Shown: in pieces, positions 1 to 5,745 of the stretch | Numbering within the stretch: the stretch's first letter is position 1 | How the letters are laid out: the number at the start of each line of letters is the position of its first letter | Translations under genes and position numbers: made by a program | Virus record (IMG/VR): IMGVR_UViG_3300042505_000142 | Location: 1-39,469 of that record | Reading direction: 5' to 3' (one strand) | Length of the DNA stretch: 39,469 bases | Source of the DNA: a virus | The notes under the pieces: model-generated | Databases searched by the model: none | What the model was told of the DNA's origin: nothing | Seen by the model: the letters and a program-made list of their open reading frames with translations, nothing else

Positions 1-127
1 GTACATCAGAGGAACATCACCGCAAGGTAGATGACAGAGATAACTTCCCTGAGTGTCAGTATTGCACAGTTGTTATGAAAAGAATAATTAATCCAGCACC
101 AATCAGGTTCAATGGTAGTGGATTCTA
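1..127. repeat. Terminal direct repeat (circular assembly overlap), left copy
   Basis: Bases 1-127 are identical to 39343-39469, the last 127 bases of the window. An exact overlap of 127, a common maximum k-mer in de Bruijn assemblers, most likely means the contig is a closed circle rather than a biological terminal repeat. The unique circle is then about 39,342 bp. A circular assembly is expected for a circularly permuted, headful-packaged phage. Confidence 0.93.
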
Positions 128-143
128 CTCGACAGGAGGATAG
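1..143 (+). CDS. FmdB-family zinc-ribbon protein, 3' part (gene crosses the circular join)
   Basis: This is the end of a 58-residue protein that starts at ATG 39309. Position 1 is the second base of a codon, and the frame runs to TAG at 141-143. The full protein begins MPNYEYKCEPCG, has cysteine pairs at 8/11 and 30/33, and ends FNGSGFYSTGG. That layout is the FmdB / CxxC_CxxC_SSSS zinc-ribbon family, whose members close with a similar G-x-GFY motif. Family members are usually described as putative regulators; their biochemical role is unknown. It overlaps the 33-residue upstream gene by 14 bases, and the next gene starts one base after its stop, so it sits in the coupled rightward operon. 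Confidence 0.82.
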   Translation, partial: TSEEHHRKVDDRDNFPECQYCTVVMKRIINPAPIRFNGSGFYSTGG

Positions 144-144
144 C

Positions 145-354
145 ATGGACCAATGTAATGGCGGAGGTTGCTCTGCTTGTGAGCCAGTTAACGAGGAGTT
201 GCAGTTCGCTAGCATGAAAGAGATTGAAGAGTTCTATGACATACATGGTGAGGATTTGTATGTTGACCCAGCAGAACAAGACCTAGAAGGTATGATAAAG
301 GAGATGATAGATAGTGAGATTGACTTTGACTCAGAGTTCTATGTCCAAGAATAG
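145..354 (+). CDS. Small acidic hypothetical protein with cysteine-rich N terminus
   Basis: The start is ATG 145, preceded by AGGAGG at 134-139. An in-frame ATG at 112 lies inside the previous gene and has no such site. The product is 69 residues, beginning MDQCNGGGCSACEP, so three cysteines fall within the first 12 residues, and the rest is strongly acidic. It starts one base after the stop of the FmdB-like gene and is overlapped at its end by the next small frame, as elsewhere in this operon. I do not recognise the family. The cysteines could bind metal, but there is no second cysteine cluster to complete a classic ribbon. Confidence 0.7.
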   Translation: MDQCNGGGCSACEPVNEELQFASMKEIEEFYDIHGEDLYVDPAEQDLEGMIKEMIDSEIDFDSEFYVQE

Positions 355-490
355 CAAAGAGCACGAAACAGGTACGCTTCGTGCCCTTGTGCTAGTGACA
401 GTAACATTCTTTGTTGCTGTTACTGTCCTTCTATATTCAATTCTTGGTATGATGTCTCTTCTGATGCTTCTGTTTCCGTGGTCACCGTAG
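341..490 (+). CDS. Putative 49-residue single-span membrane protein
   Basis: ATG 341 overlaps the end of the previous gene by 14 bases and the frame runs to TAG at 488-490. The product is charged for about 15 residues (begins MSKNSKEHE) and then almost entirely hydrophobic (roughly residues 18-46), which fits one membrane span. It would be the last gene of the rightward operon. Its last 71 bases lie antisense to the 3' end of the sigma-like gene on the other strand. No strong ribosome site is visible; translation could be coupled through the overlap. The hydrophobic half could be chance, because it partly mirrors the complementary gene. A membrane-active accessory or lysis role is possible but unproven. 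Confidence 0.42.
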   Translation: MSKNSKEHETGTLRALVLVTVTFFVAVTVLLYSILGMMSLLMLLFPWSP

Positions 491-1103
491 TATCCACATC
501 GTTGTACGGCTTGAAGCCACCCAACTTATTGACCAGCCGTTTGATTGCTCTGTTACCTCTCATACGTGCTGCGTCTTCACTACCTAGAGATAAGAAGTTA
601 GCTATCTCTTTGTAGTCCATTGACTCGGCGTGTCGGAAGAAGAGTATCTTTCTATCCTCTTTACTCAACTTCCAATACGCTGAGTCAATCTCTAGCATCA
701 TCACTTGTAGATTGCCACCTTCATTAGGTGCACTTGGTCGTCCTGGTCTACCCAGATTTAACTTATGTGTATTGCCATACTCACTGCGTAACACAGCAGG
801 AAGCAACGCTTCCACTACCTCAGGCTCATAGTAATACAAGTCTGATACATCATAGCCACTTGTCTTGGCTTTCCAACGCTGACAATAATCTAATGCCTGA
901 TTGCGTAGGCTACGATAGATTAAGTTCTTAGCATCCCTCTCACCGATTGCTTCCCACTCATCCAGTTTATTTGGATGCTTGGCAAACCACTCATATAAAC
1001 TCTGCTTGATATCATCAACCTCCACCATGTTAAACTTGCGGTGGTACTCAGATGCTACAGCCGTTACTATATAATCCCAAGGCTCAATTCGTTGCCAGTT
1101 CAT
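420..1103 (-). CDS. Sigma-factor-like DNA-binding protein
   Basis: The protein has 227 residues. Residues about 145-195 (LSKEDRKILFFRHAESMDYK onward, then EIANFLSLGSEDAARMRGNR) have the spacing of a sigma-70 region 4 helix-turn-helix: a helix, a turn with a YKEIA-like recognition start, and a basic ending. Residues 118-124 read GRPGRPS, like an AT-hook core. A region-2-like part is not obvious, though residues 30-75 could be a diverged one. It is the last gene of the leftward replication arm and overlaps its upstream neighbour by 20 bases. Its place and fold suggest a role in switching transcription, perhaps to the late operon. That is inference; a non-sigma HTH regulator is the alternative. 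Confidence 0.68.
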   Translation of the reverse strand: MNWQRIEPWDYIVTAVASEYHRKFNMVEVDDIKQSLYEWFAKHPNKLDEWEAIGERDAKNLIYRSLRNQALDYCQRWKAKTSGYDVSDLYYYEPEVVEALLPAVLRSEYGNTHKLNLGRPGRPSAPNEGGNLQVMMLEIDSAYWKLSKEDRKILFFRHAESMDYKEIANFLSLGSEDAARMRGNRAIKRLVNKLGGFKPYNDVDTTVTTETEASEETSYQELNIEGQ

Positions 1104-1494
1104 CTGCCTTTGCTTTCTTGTATAGTCGTGTCGCTGACATTAAATCATCTACTGTAATCAAGTAACCCTTAGAAAGATTAGGGGGAATGTTACATGTAAT
1201 CTCTCTACCAAACTCTTTGACTGCATATCTTAATGCATCTGTTGGTACAATTAATGTGCTTTCTTCTAGCACAAATGCCCAGTATGATGCTTCAGTTACA
1301 CCTAGCCCTGAAGGGGCCCAGTCCTCAATCTTTTTAAAGAAGCATTCGGTTTCAATGTATAGGTTGTTAGTCTTGGCCCACTTGCGGTCACGCTTAACCT
1401 CTACTGTACGTCCACCAGTTAACAACTCATCTACTAGTTGCTCACCCTTGCGCCCGTAACCGAAGTCTAAATCAAATGATGATTTGTTAGTCAT
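1084..1494 (-). CDS. PD-(D/E)XK-like nuclease or resolvase-type protein
   Basis: The protein has 136 residues. An early acidic motif (DLDFGYGRKGEQLVDELL, residues 8-25) is followed by EVKRD at 32-36 and YIETE at 46-50. This resembles the E...D...(E/Q)xK core of the PD-(D/E)XK nuclease fold, as in phage Holliday-junction resolvases and small endonucleases. It overlaps the upstream gene by 8 bases and the downstream sigma-like gene by 20 bases, so the three are translationally linked. A DNA processing role in replication or recombination is likely. The exact substrate cannot be told, and a non-catalytic relative is possible. Confidence 0.6.
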   Translation of the reverse strand: MTNKSSFDLDFGYGRKGEQLVDELLTGGRTVEVKRDRKWAKTNNLYIETECFFKKIEDWAPSGLGVTEASYWAFVLEESTLIVPTDALRYAVKEFGREITCNIPPNLSKGYLITVDDLMSATRLYKKAKADELATN

Positions 1495-1873
1495 TGTCCC
1501 ATTGCTTTCGTAGTACTAGCAATCCAATGATTGCATAGTTAGCCATATCCTTGAAGGAATCCTCAAGTGATTCGTGCTCAGGGTTTGCACCGCTGTCTAT
1601 CAAGTTGTTGATACGCGCTAACTTATCATGCATGCGTACACGTAAGCCGTTGATTGCACCACCAGGTGCTTGTGATATATTCTTAGGACCATAGTCCTTA
1701 TGCTTGCTAAGCAACAAGTCAGATAGTTCCTTGATTGTATTGCTTAAGTGTGTTTCGAGGTGGAGTTCCCGAGCAACAGAGGGATTGTCAAAGTTATCTT
1801 TAGCTGTCCCTCTTGCTTCTGATACGACTCTATCTTGAATCCCAGTCCTGATACGTATTGGATAATCTGCCAT
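1487..1873 (-). CDS. Nmad1/DUF1599-like protein (nucleotide-modification-associated)
   Basis: The protein has 128 residues. Three blocks match the pattern I know for the DUF1599 / nucleotide modification associated domain 1 family: KHKDYGPKNI at 57-66, RMHDKLARINNLI at 80-92, and ESLEDSFKDMANYAIIG at 101-117. Conserved D, E and K residues in an all-helical layout resemble MazG-type nucleotide-binding folds. The family occurs in phages, some of which modify DNA bases, but no partner such as a thymidylate synthase-like or deoxynucleotide kinase gene is seen here. A nucleotide-metabolism role is therefore only suggested. The gap to the upstream gene is 6 bases. Confidence 0.72.
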   Translation of the reverse strand: MADYPIRIRTGIQDRVVSEARGTAKDNFDNPSVARELHLETHLSNTIKELSDLLLSKHKDYGPKNISQAPGGAINGLRVRMHDKLARINNLIDSGANPEHESLEDSFKDMANYAIIGLLVLRKQWDND

Positions 1874-1879
1874 ATCTCT

Positions 1880-2218
1880 TCATTCTCCATCTTCAAGTAG
1901 CTGTTTAAGTTCGTCATCAATTCCCACCATACTAGAGCCAACAATCATATCTTCAATCACATCGAGTATCACATCAGGTTGTGTCTCTGCTGTAAACAAA
2001 GTCATGTAAGTATCCTGAGTGATTCTTTGTATCTGTTCGGGCTCTTGTGCATAGCGATACATGCAACGTAGTAACGAACCAATCATAAGGCGATAGCCAT
2101 TAGGTAGCACCAGTGCTGGGTCGAACTCTTCATCCTCTTCGAGGAGATGGTCGGTTGCTTCGAACACATTATCAAAGTGCTGTCCACATTCTGGACAAGG
2201 ATTAATCTCATTCTTCAT
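1880..2218 (-). CDS. Hypothetical protein with C2H2-like zinc finger
   Basis: The protein has 112 residues. Near the N terminus CPECGQHFDNVFEATDHLLE (residues 8-27) has a CxxC pair and a later histidine in the spacing of a C2H2 finger; the second ligand histidine is not evident. The remainder is acidic and helical, with no domain I recognise. The ATG overlaps the 3' end of the primase frame by 11 bases, so it is probably translated together with it. It could be a replication accessory factor or a transcription regulator. Confidence 0.62.
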   Translation of the reverse strand: MKNEINPCPECGQHFDNVFEATDHLLEEDEEFDPALVLPNGYRLMIGSLLRCMYRYAQEPEQIQRITQDTYMTLFTAETQPDVILDVIEDMIVGSSMVGIDDELKQLLEDGE

Positions 2219-2921
2219 TTGTTAACCCCATCTTCTCTTTAATAAATGATGCTCCGTATTTGGTATATGCCGAATTAACATCTTCCCCGTCGCCGAATCC
2301 AACAATGGTAACTGGCAACTCTCGAGCAAGACTATTTGCAAACTCTCTTCCTGGGCCGTCACCGTCTGCAAAAACAAAGATGCGTTCGAAGTCAGCGAGC
2401 AAACGTGTGTAGTGTTTCTTCCAACTGTTTGCACCTGGTACTCCAACACAAGGTATGCCAACACAACGAGACATAGTAAGGGTATCAAGTTCACCTTCGC
2501 ATACTCCAATCCAATCGCCTGCACGTTCAATGTCTAGTACATTGTACATCTTTGTATCTGCACCAACCATACCCATATACTTGGGTTCAACCGCAGGGTT
2601 GAGTGAACGAAAGCGTATGTCTGAGATGCCAGTCTTAGTGATGTAAGGAATTGATAGCCGTCCTGTGTATTGTTCATGCCCAGGTTCAGGCTCCGCGACT
2701 ACGCCTAATCGTGCCAACCGTGCTACCTCCAGAGTTATACCCCTGCTTCGAAGGTAGTCTTCTGCCTGATAGATGCTTTCCTGATACCGCTTGGACGCTA
2801 TGCCCAAGAGTTCCTTCTGCGAATTTTGCAGCGCCACGTATGTCACATCCTTCTTGTTGTGCGATAATTTGTAAACTGTTTCCTTGTACACCACATGCAA
2901 AGCATACGAATAGGTTGTCAT
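2208..2921 (-). CDS. DnaG-type primase, TOPRIM part (second reading frame)
   Basis: This frame carries the TOPRIM half of a small phage primase: YLRSRGIT then GRLSIPYI, the glutamate motif VCEGELDTLTMS (frame residues 140-151) and the FADGDGPG aspartate motif (184-191). The frame opens at ATG 2921, but its first ~38 residues are out-of-frame translation of the zinc-finger gene, so meaningful sequence begins near 2807. It lies in the +1 frame relative to the zinc-finger part. It could be joined to that part by +1 frameshifting at CTT 2808-2806 (about 283 residues total), or translated alone from TTG 2807 behind AAGGA. An assembly or strain indel is the third possibility. The function, primer synthesis for replication, is well supported. 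Confidence 0.85.
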   Translation of the reverse strand: MTTYSYALHVVYKETVYKLSHNKKDVTYVALQNSQKELLGIASKRYQESIYQAEDYLRSRGITLEVARLARLGVVAEPEPGHEQYTGRLSIPYITKTGISDIRFRSLNPAVEPKYMGMVGADTKMYNVLDIERAGDWIGVCEGELDTLTMSRCVGIPCVGVPGANSWKKHYTRLLADFERIFVFADGDGPGREFANSLARELPVTIVGFGDGEDVNSAYTKYGASFIKEKMGLTNEE

Positions 2922-3060
2922 CTAAGTTAGCCGTACCTGATTGATGCGAGTCACCATGAAAGGGACACTTAAGGTTTGCTTGCCCATGGTCACGACGTAT
3001 GCTAGCACCATAGTGCTCTAGCACTGCCTTGATACTGGGCAAGTCATTCACCGAAGACAT
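2686..3060 (-). CDS. DnaG-type primase, CHC2 zinc-finger part (first reading frame)
   Basis: The first ~85 residues are a primase zinc-binding domain: LKCPFHGDSH at 30-39 gives C32 and H35, and FVCFACGVQGN at 51-61 gives C53 and C56. It is followed by the usual helix IIAQQEGCDIRGAAKFAEGT. After about residue 85 the reading looks random (serine, glycine and arginine rich) up to the stop at 2686. The conserved sequence instead continues in the +1 frame. The N-terminal zinc domain recognises template DNA. The gene starts inside the 3' end of the upstream resolvase-like gene (17-base overlap). The split is discussed under the frameshift site. Confidence 0.85.
   Translation of the reverse strand: MSSVNDLPSIKAVLEHYGASIRRDHGQANLKCPFHGDSHQSGTANLDDNLFVCFACGVQGNSLQIIAQQEGCDIRGAAKFAEGTLGHSVQAVSGKHLSGRRLPSKQGYNSGGSTVGTIRRSRGA
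2803..2818 (-). other. Candidate +1 ribosomal frameshift site in primase (prfB-like)
   Basis: On the coding strand the bases read AGAAGGA, ACT, CTT, GGG, with ACT, CTT and GGG in the zinc-finger frame. A Shine-Dalgarno-like AGAAGGA sits exactly three bases before CTT, the arrangement that drives +1 slipping in the release-factor 2 gene prfB. Slipping of the P-site from CTT to TTG puts GGC next, which is the TOPRIM frame. Unlike prfB, the next codon is GGG rather than a stop. Seen in sequence; function is inferred. Confidence 0.5.
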
Positions 3061-3412
3061 CTCCTAATCTAAGTACTAAATACGAATCAGCTATAGACTT
3101 TCCTCTAGCCTTGATAAGTACTGCTGGGAGGACCGACTCACGGTCGAGCCCCCTTGCCTCTGCATAATGCGTTGCTTCAATCTGTGCTTCTTTTGTCCAA
3201 CCACTAAGGTCAATGGCATTGCCTGCACCTGGTGCCTTGCATTCGATAACGCCAATGCTTCCAAGGAAGTCCGAGCGGACAACAACATCGCCCTCATCTC
3301 GTGCACCTGTTCGAGCAAGTCGTTCACTATCATATCCATTTGCTCTAAACCAGTCTCGGATGTCGGTTTCATAGGTTGCACCTCTAGCCTTGTGACTCTT
3401 CCTCGTTGTCAT
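3044..3412 (-). CDS. Holliday-junction-resolvase-like PD-(D/E)XK nuclease
   Basis: The protein has 122 residues. It begins KSHKARGATYETDIRDWFRA, has GARDEGDVVV near 37-46 and VIECKAPG near 55-62, and ends with a hydrophobic strand. The E...GD...ExK order is the active-site pattern of Hjc-type resolvases and related PD-(D/E)XK nucleases. Such enzymes cut branched DNA before packaging or in recombination. It lies between the helicase and primase genes, overlaps the 56-residue upstream gene by 29 bases and the primase gene by 17, and so belongs to the replication operon. Confidence 0.75.
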   Translation of the reverse strand: MTTRKSHKARGATYETDIRDWFRANGYDSERLARTGARDEGDVVVRSDFLGSIGVIECKAPGAGNAIDLSGWTKEAQIEATHYAEARGLDRESVLPAVLIKARGKSIADSYLVLRLGDVFGE

Positions 3413-3554
3413 CTACTTCGTACCCCTTAGGTAGTTCGAACTTTTCAATTACTGAACGAAGTCTATCTTCATAATCTTTTGTTAGTGCAGCAACTGCATC
3501 CTGCCAGCCTTCGACGTATGCTTCTTGCTTCATAATCTTTAGTGTCTTTTCCAT
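3384..3554 (-). CDS. Small acidic hypothetical protein (56 residues)
   Basis: ATG 3554 is preceded on the coding strand by AAGGAGAAAG, a strong ribosome site. The protein is MEKTLKIMKQEAYVEGWQDA followed by an amphipathic helix and an acidic tail, ending at TAG 3384-3386. It starts 14 bases after the helicase stop (3569) and overlaps the resolvase-like gene by 29 bases, filling what would otherwise be a gap. I recognise no domain. A helicase or resolvase accessory protein is plausible from position only. Confidence 0.7.
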   Translation of the reverse strand: MEKTLKIMKQEAYVEGWQDAVAALTKDYEDRLRSVIEKFELPKGYEVDDNEEESQG

Positions 3555-3568
3555 TAACATCTTTCTCC

Positions 3569-4351
3569 TTAAACATTCTCTGGTATATCATCAATGAACA
3601 TGTACTCAGGGTTGAAGGCTACCCATGTCATGAGTCCTCCTCCTGCGTCAGCTCGACCGTATCGATTCTTAACAGGTGCAACACCCATAGAAGTACCAAC
3701 AACACCGAGGGTACATATAAGAGCAGGAAGTTGAGCAACCTTGCCCTGAATAGCGGAGCGCGGTTGACACGGGCTACCTTGGACAGCCTCCGAAGTGTGG
3801 TGTAGTACAACCACTGCAGCGTTAGTCGCTCTCGCAAGATACTTCAACTCCTTCATTATGGCACGCATTGAAGCGAACTCCTCACCACCATCGGTGGCTA
3901 CGTCCATTAAGTTATCTACTACAATTAAAGTTGGGGGACAACCCCATAGTTCTTCGAATGCTTGCACCTCTTCATCAATATCTTGAAGTGTTGGTGCTGA
4001 TTCGAATGACCAGACAATGTGTGAACCCTTAGACAATGTTGCCTTAGTCCAACCATGGTCTGTATTCATCAATGCTTCAACATCAGTCTGCGACTTACCT
4101 GAAATCATTGAGGCTAAACGCATAGCCATAGTGTGTGCGTTGGTATCTGCTGAGATGTAAAGTGTTGGCACCTTCATCTTTAGCGCAAGTGCCAGTGCTA
4201 GTGTGGACTTACCCACTCCTGGCGCGGCTGCGAACATCGAAACCTCAGAGCGCCTAATGATAATCTTGTTACTTTCGAATGCCTTAAAGCAACTAGGGAG
4301 TGGTTCTCCACCAATACTGGAACGACCAACTGAGCGGACAAGTGTACGCAT
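3569..4351 (-). CDS. RecA-fold/DnaB-like replicative helicase ATPase
   Basis: The protein has 260 residues. Walker A is AAPGVGKST at 42-50. LYISADTN at 64-71 is the strand after the P-loop helix, Walker B is TLIVVDN at 141-147, and VVLHHTSEA at 181-189 is the sensor-like histidine motif of DnaB/RepA-type ATPases. It is shorter than DnaB because the N-terminal primase-interaction domain is missing, which is common for small phage helicases. It sits next to primase and nuclease genes and probably unwinds DNA at the fork. A RadA/recombinase-like ATPase is a weaker alternative. The ATG at 4351 has only a weak ribosome site. Confidence 0.8.
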   Translation of the reverse strand: MRTLVRSVGRSSIGGEPLPSCFKAFESNKIIIRRSEVSMFAAAPGVGKSTLALALALKMKVPTLYISADTNAHTMAMRLASMISGKSQTDVEALMNTDHGWTKATLSKGSHIVWSFESAPTLQDIDEEVQAFEELWGCPPTLIVVDNLMDVATDGGEEFASMRAIMKELKYLARATNAAVVVLHHTSEAVQGSPCQPRSAIQGKVAQLPALICTLGVVGTSMGVAPVKNRYGRADAGGGLMTWVAFNPEYMFIDDIPENV

Positions 4352-4378
4352 CCTGATTCATTCCCTTCTGTATAGAAA

Positions 4379-4419
4379 GAACGCAGCCACTTCTGTGGTG
4401 TCCTTCGGTAGCTGCGTTC
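4379..4419 (-). other. Inverted repeat between replication genes
   Basis: Nine-base arms at 4379-4387 and 4411-4419 (GAACGCAGC and GCTGCGTTC) pair perfectly around a 23-base loop. The coding-strand loop contains a second possible stem, CCAC-AGAA-GTGG. It fills the 84-base gap upstream of the helicase start. There is no long U run, so it is not a clear terminator; an mRNA processing or attenuation element is possible. Confidence 0.45.
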
Positions 4420-4435
4420 CTTCACGAACGTCTCT

Positions 4436-4852
4436 TTAGTTTACTGGCTTGCATTGGTCTGGAGTCCCCTGCGGGGTTGGGCATGCCCAGAAAGCGTAAG
4501 GCTTCCCACTCGCTTTGCTCACTCCCTGTCGGAAGATTCTCGCTCCGTGTACGCATGTCGGGCTCGCTGTCCCTGATGGTGTGACCGCGCTTGGTGGAGG
4601 TGTAAGTGACGGACCCTGCGCCTGGGGTGGAGCGGAGTAAGTGGATGGCGCTGTGCTTGGAGTTGAAGGCGTGGTCCCCAAAGGGGCTGCGTTGTATGCA
4701 CCAACAACCAATCGCTGCACTGCAGCAACTTGTGTTGAGTAATCACCAATGCCTTCTAGCAACACGCTGAGTTCATCAGCAGTGTTAGCACGGATATTAA
4801 TCATATCCCCAGCAGGTGTCTTGTAACTGACTTGCAGTTTCCATTCTTCCAT
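4436..4852 (-). CDS. Hypothetical protein with Pro/Ser/Thr linker and C-terminal zinc-like motif
   Basis: The protein has 138 residues in three parts: an N-terminal alpha/beta region (1-57); a low-complexity linker rich in P, S and T (about 58-97); and a C-terminal block CVHGARIFRQGVSKASGKPY followed by FWACPTP and DQC. Cysteines and a histidine in that block could bind one zinc ion, as in topoisomerase-type C4 fingers. Because of its place between nuclease and helicase genes and its flexible linker, a single-strand-DNA-binding or helicase-loading role is conceivable. I cannot name a family. The gap to the nuclease gene is 3 bases. Confidence 0.65.
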   Translation of the reverse strand: MEEWKLQVSYKTPAGDMINIRANTADELSVLLEGIGDYSTQVAAVQRLVVGAYNAAPLGTTPSTPSTAPSTYSAPPQAQGPSLTPPPSAVTPSGTASPTCVHGARIFRQGVSKASGKPYAFWACPTPQGTPDQCKPVN

Positions 4853-4855
4853 TTG

Positions 4856-5464
4856 TTATCCTATCTTCGTTGAGAACTGACAGTGTGCTGTCAATCCGCA
4901 TTTATATTGGCAGTTGTTTGTGTTCGGTAAAAAGATTTGTGCTTTGCGAGCCTTGTCAAATCCTGCAACAAGGTACTCAAGTTTATCCTCTGTGTACTGC
5001 TCGAGGCTAACAAGAGGGGACACACCATGCTGACGTGCCATCCAATAGGTCCCCCACTTCACTTCGATACCAAATGTCTTTAACATACCGACCTTGTAGA
5101 AACCAAGTTGAAGTGTATTGGTTGGTGTTTGCTGAGAGGTTTTCAAGTCGACGATTACCAGTTCGCCATTGACTTCAAACACCCTGTCAAGAATCATCTT
5201 GACTGGCACGCCAGCAAAATCAGGTAACATCGCCAACTCAATTGCTGGTGCGCCTTGTGGTGTCTTCCACAACTTCCAGTCAGGGTTAGCCTTACGCCAA
5301 TCAATGTATGCTTGGACCCATTGAGGTCCAGTTGATTGCCAGAAAGTAACATCTTCTTTGTTTGGGTTAGTCTTGGTAGCACGACCACCAACACGTGCAT
5401 TTGTCAGGTCCTTGCCCTCAGACTCTAGTGCCCAAGCCTTGTCCCATAGTTGGTTATTCAGCAT
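4856..5464 (-). CDS. Cas4/RecB-like nuclease, catalytic and C-terminal part
   Basis: The frame has 202 residues. KMILDRVF near 89-96 supplies the catalytic aspartate, VDLKTSQQ near 105-112 supplies the D-x-K of the PD-(D/E)XK core, and LQLGFYK near 118-124 supplies the following helix with a conserved Q/Y. The C terminus has three cysteines, C185, C189 and C195, in the pattern of the 4Fe-4S cluster of Cas4/AddB nucleases. The fourth cysteine expected near the N terminus is in the separate upstream frame 5454-5648. Together they make one Cas4-like exonuclease. The ATG lies 11 bases inside the upstream frame (ATGCTGAATAA), allowing stop-restart translation. Confidence 0.8.
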   Translation of the reverse strand: MLNNQLWDKAWALESEGKDLTNARVGGRATKTNPNKEDVTFWQSTGPQWVQAYIDWRKANPDWKLWKTPQGAPAIELAMLPDFAGVPVKMILDRVFEVNGELVIVDLKTSQQTPTNTLQLGFYKVGMLKTFGIEVKWGTYWMARQHGVSPLVSLEQYTEDKLEYLVAGFDKARKAQIFLPNTNNCQYKCGLTAHCQFSTKIG

Positions 5465-5648
5465 GTTCTAAATCCCACAATTCTGTAGCTGTATGGAAGG
5501 CAGACCCACCTACTGACCAGACTGATGGTGCCTCAGGTACCTGCATTAGTCGCCCTAGGTAGTACTGATATCCACAGTCAACATATGTACTGAACGCTGA
5601 GTAACTCACGTGTTCAGGTAATTCATAATCTCCAAGTTGTATGCTCAT
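5454..5648 (-). CDS. Cas4/RecB-like nuclease, N-terminal part
   Basis: The frame has 64 residues. VSYSAFSTYVDCGYQYYL (14-31) holds the N-terminal Fe-S cysteine C25 in the SxxxxxxxCxxxYY context typical of RecB/Cas4 nucleases, and GGSAFHTATE (47-56) holds the motif-I histidine. The frame stops at 5454 and the rest of the protein continues in the +1 frame. This ORF starts the leftward replication arm. Its ATG is six bases after a TATAGT -10 box, so the messenger is probably leaderless. Either two polypeptides assemble, or translation shifts frame near the overlap, or the assembly has an indel. Confidence 0.78.
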   Translation of the reverse strand: MSIQLGDYELPEHVSYSAFSTYVDCGYQYYLGRLMQVPEAPSVWSVGGSAFHTATELWDLEHAE

Positions 5649-5654
5649 AACTTA

Positions 5655-5682
5655 ACTATACAGGATATCCACAGCCTGTCAA
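5655..5682 (-). promoter_or_regulatory. Leaderless promoter of the replication operon
   Basis: On the minus strand: TTGACA (5682-5677), a 16-base spacer, TATAGT (5660-5655), then six bases to the ATG at 5648. The expected start of transcription falls on the A of ATG, as in actinobacterial leaderless genes. The spacer contains ATATCCACA (5665-5673 on the plus strand), one base from the DnaA-box consensus TTATCCACA. Confidence 0.78.
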
Positions 5683-5695
5683 GTTTAATTAAAGC

Positions 5696-5725
5696 TTGCG
5701 CTTTCTGAATCAGTGTGTGTATAAT
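5696..5725 (+). promoter_or_regulatory. Promoter for the small gene at 5810
   Basis: A perfect TATAAT at 5720-5725 lies 18 bases after TTGCGC (5696-5701), which matches the -35 consensus in part. It points away from the leaderless promoter at 5655-5682, so this is a divergent control region. Transcription would start near 5732 and give a leader of about 78 bases that includes the hairpin at 5746-5765. Confidence 0.6.
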
Positions 5726-5745
5726 TAAATATATATACTATATTA

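Noticed and set aside
112-144. Start of the 69-residue gene at ATG 112
   Set aside because: It lies inside the end of the FmdB-like gene and lacks a ribosome site; ATG 145 has AGGAGG upstream.
4198-4425. A 75-residue frame with KERSYRRTPQKWLRSFYTEG at its start
   Set aside because: The first 26 residues look plausible, but the rest is out-of-frame reading of the helicase gene and the start is a GTG inside an inverted repeat.
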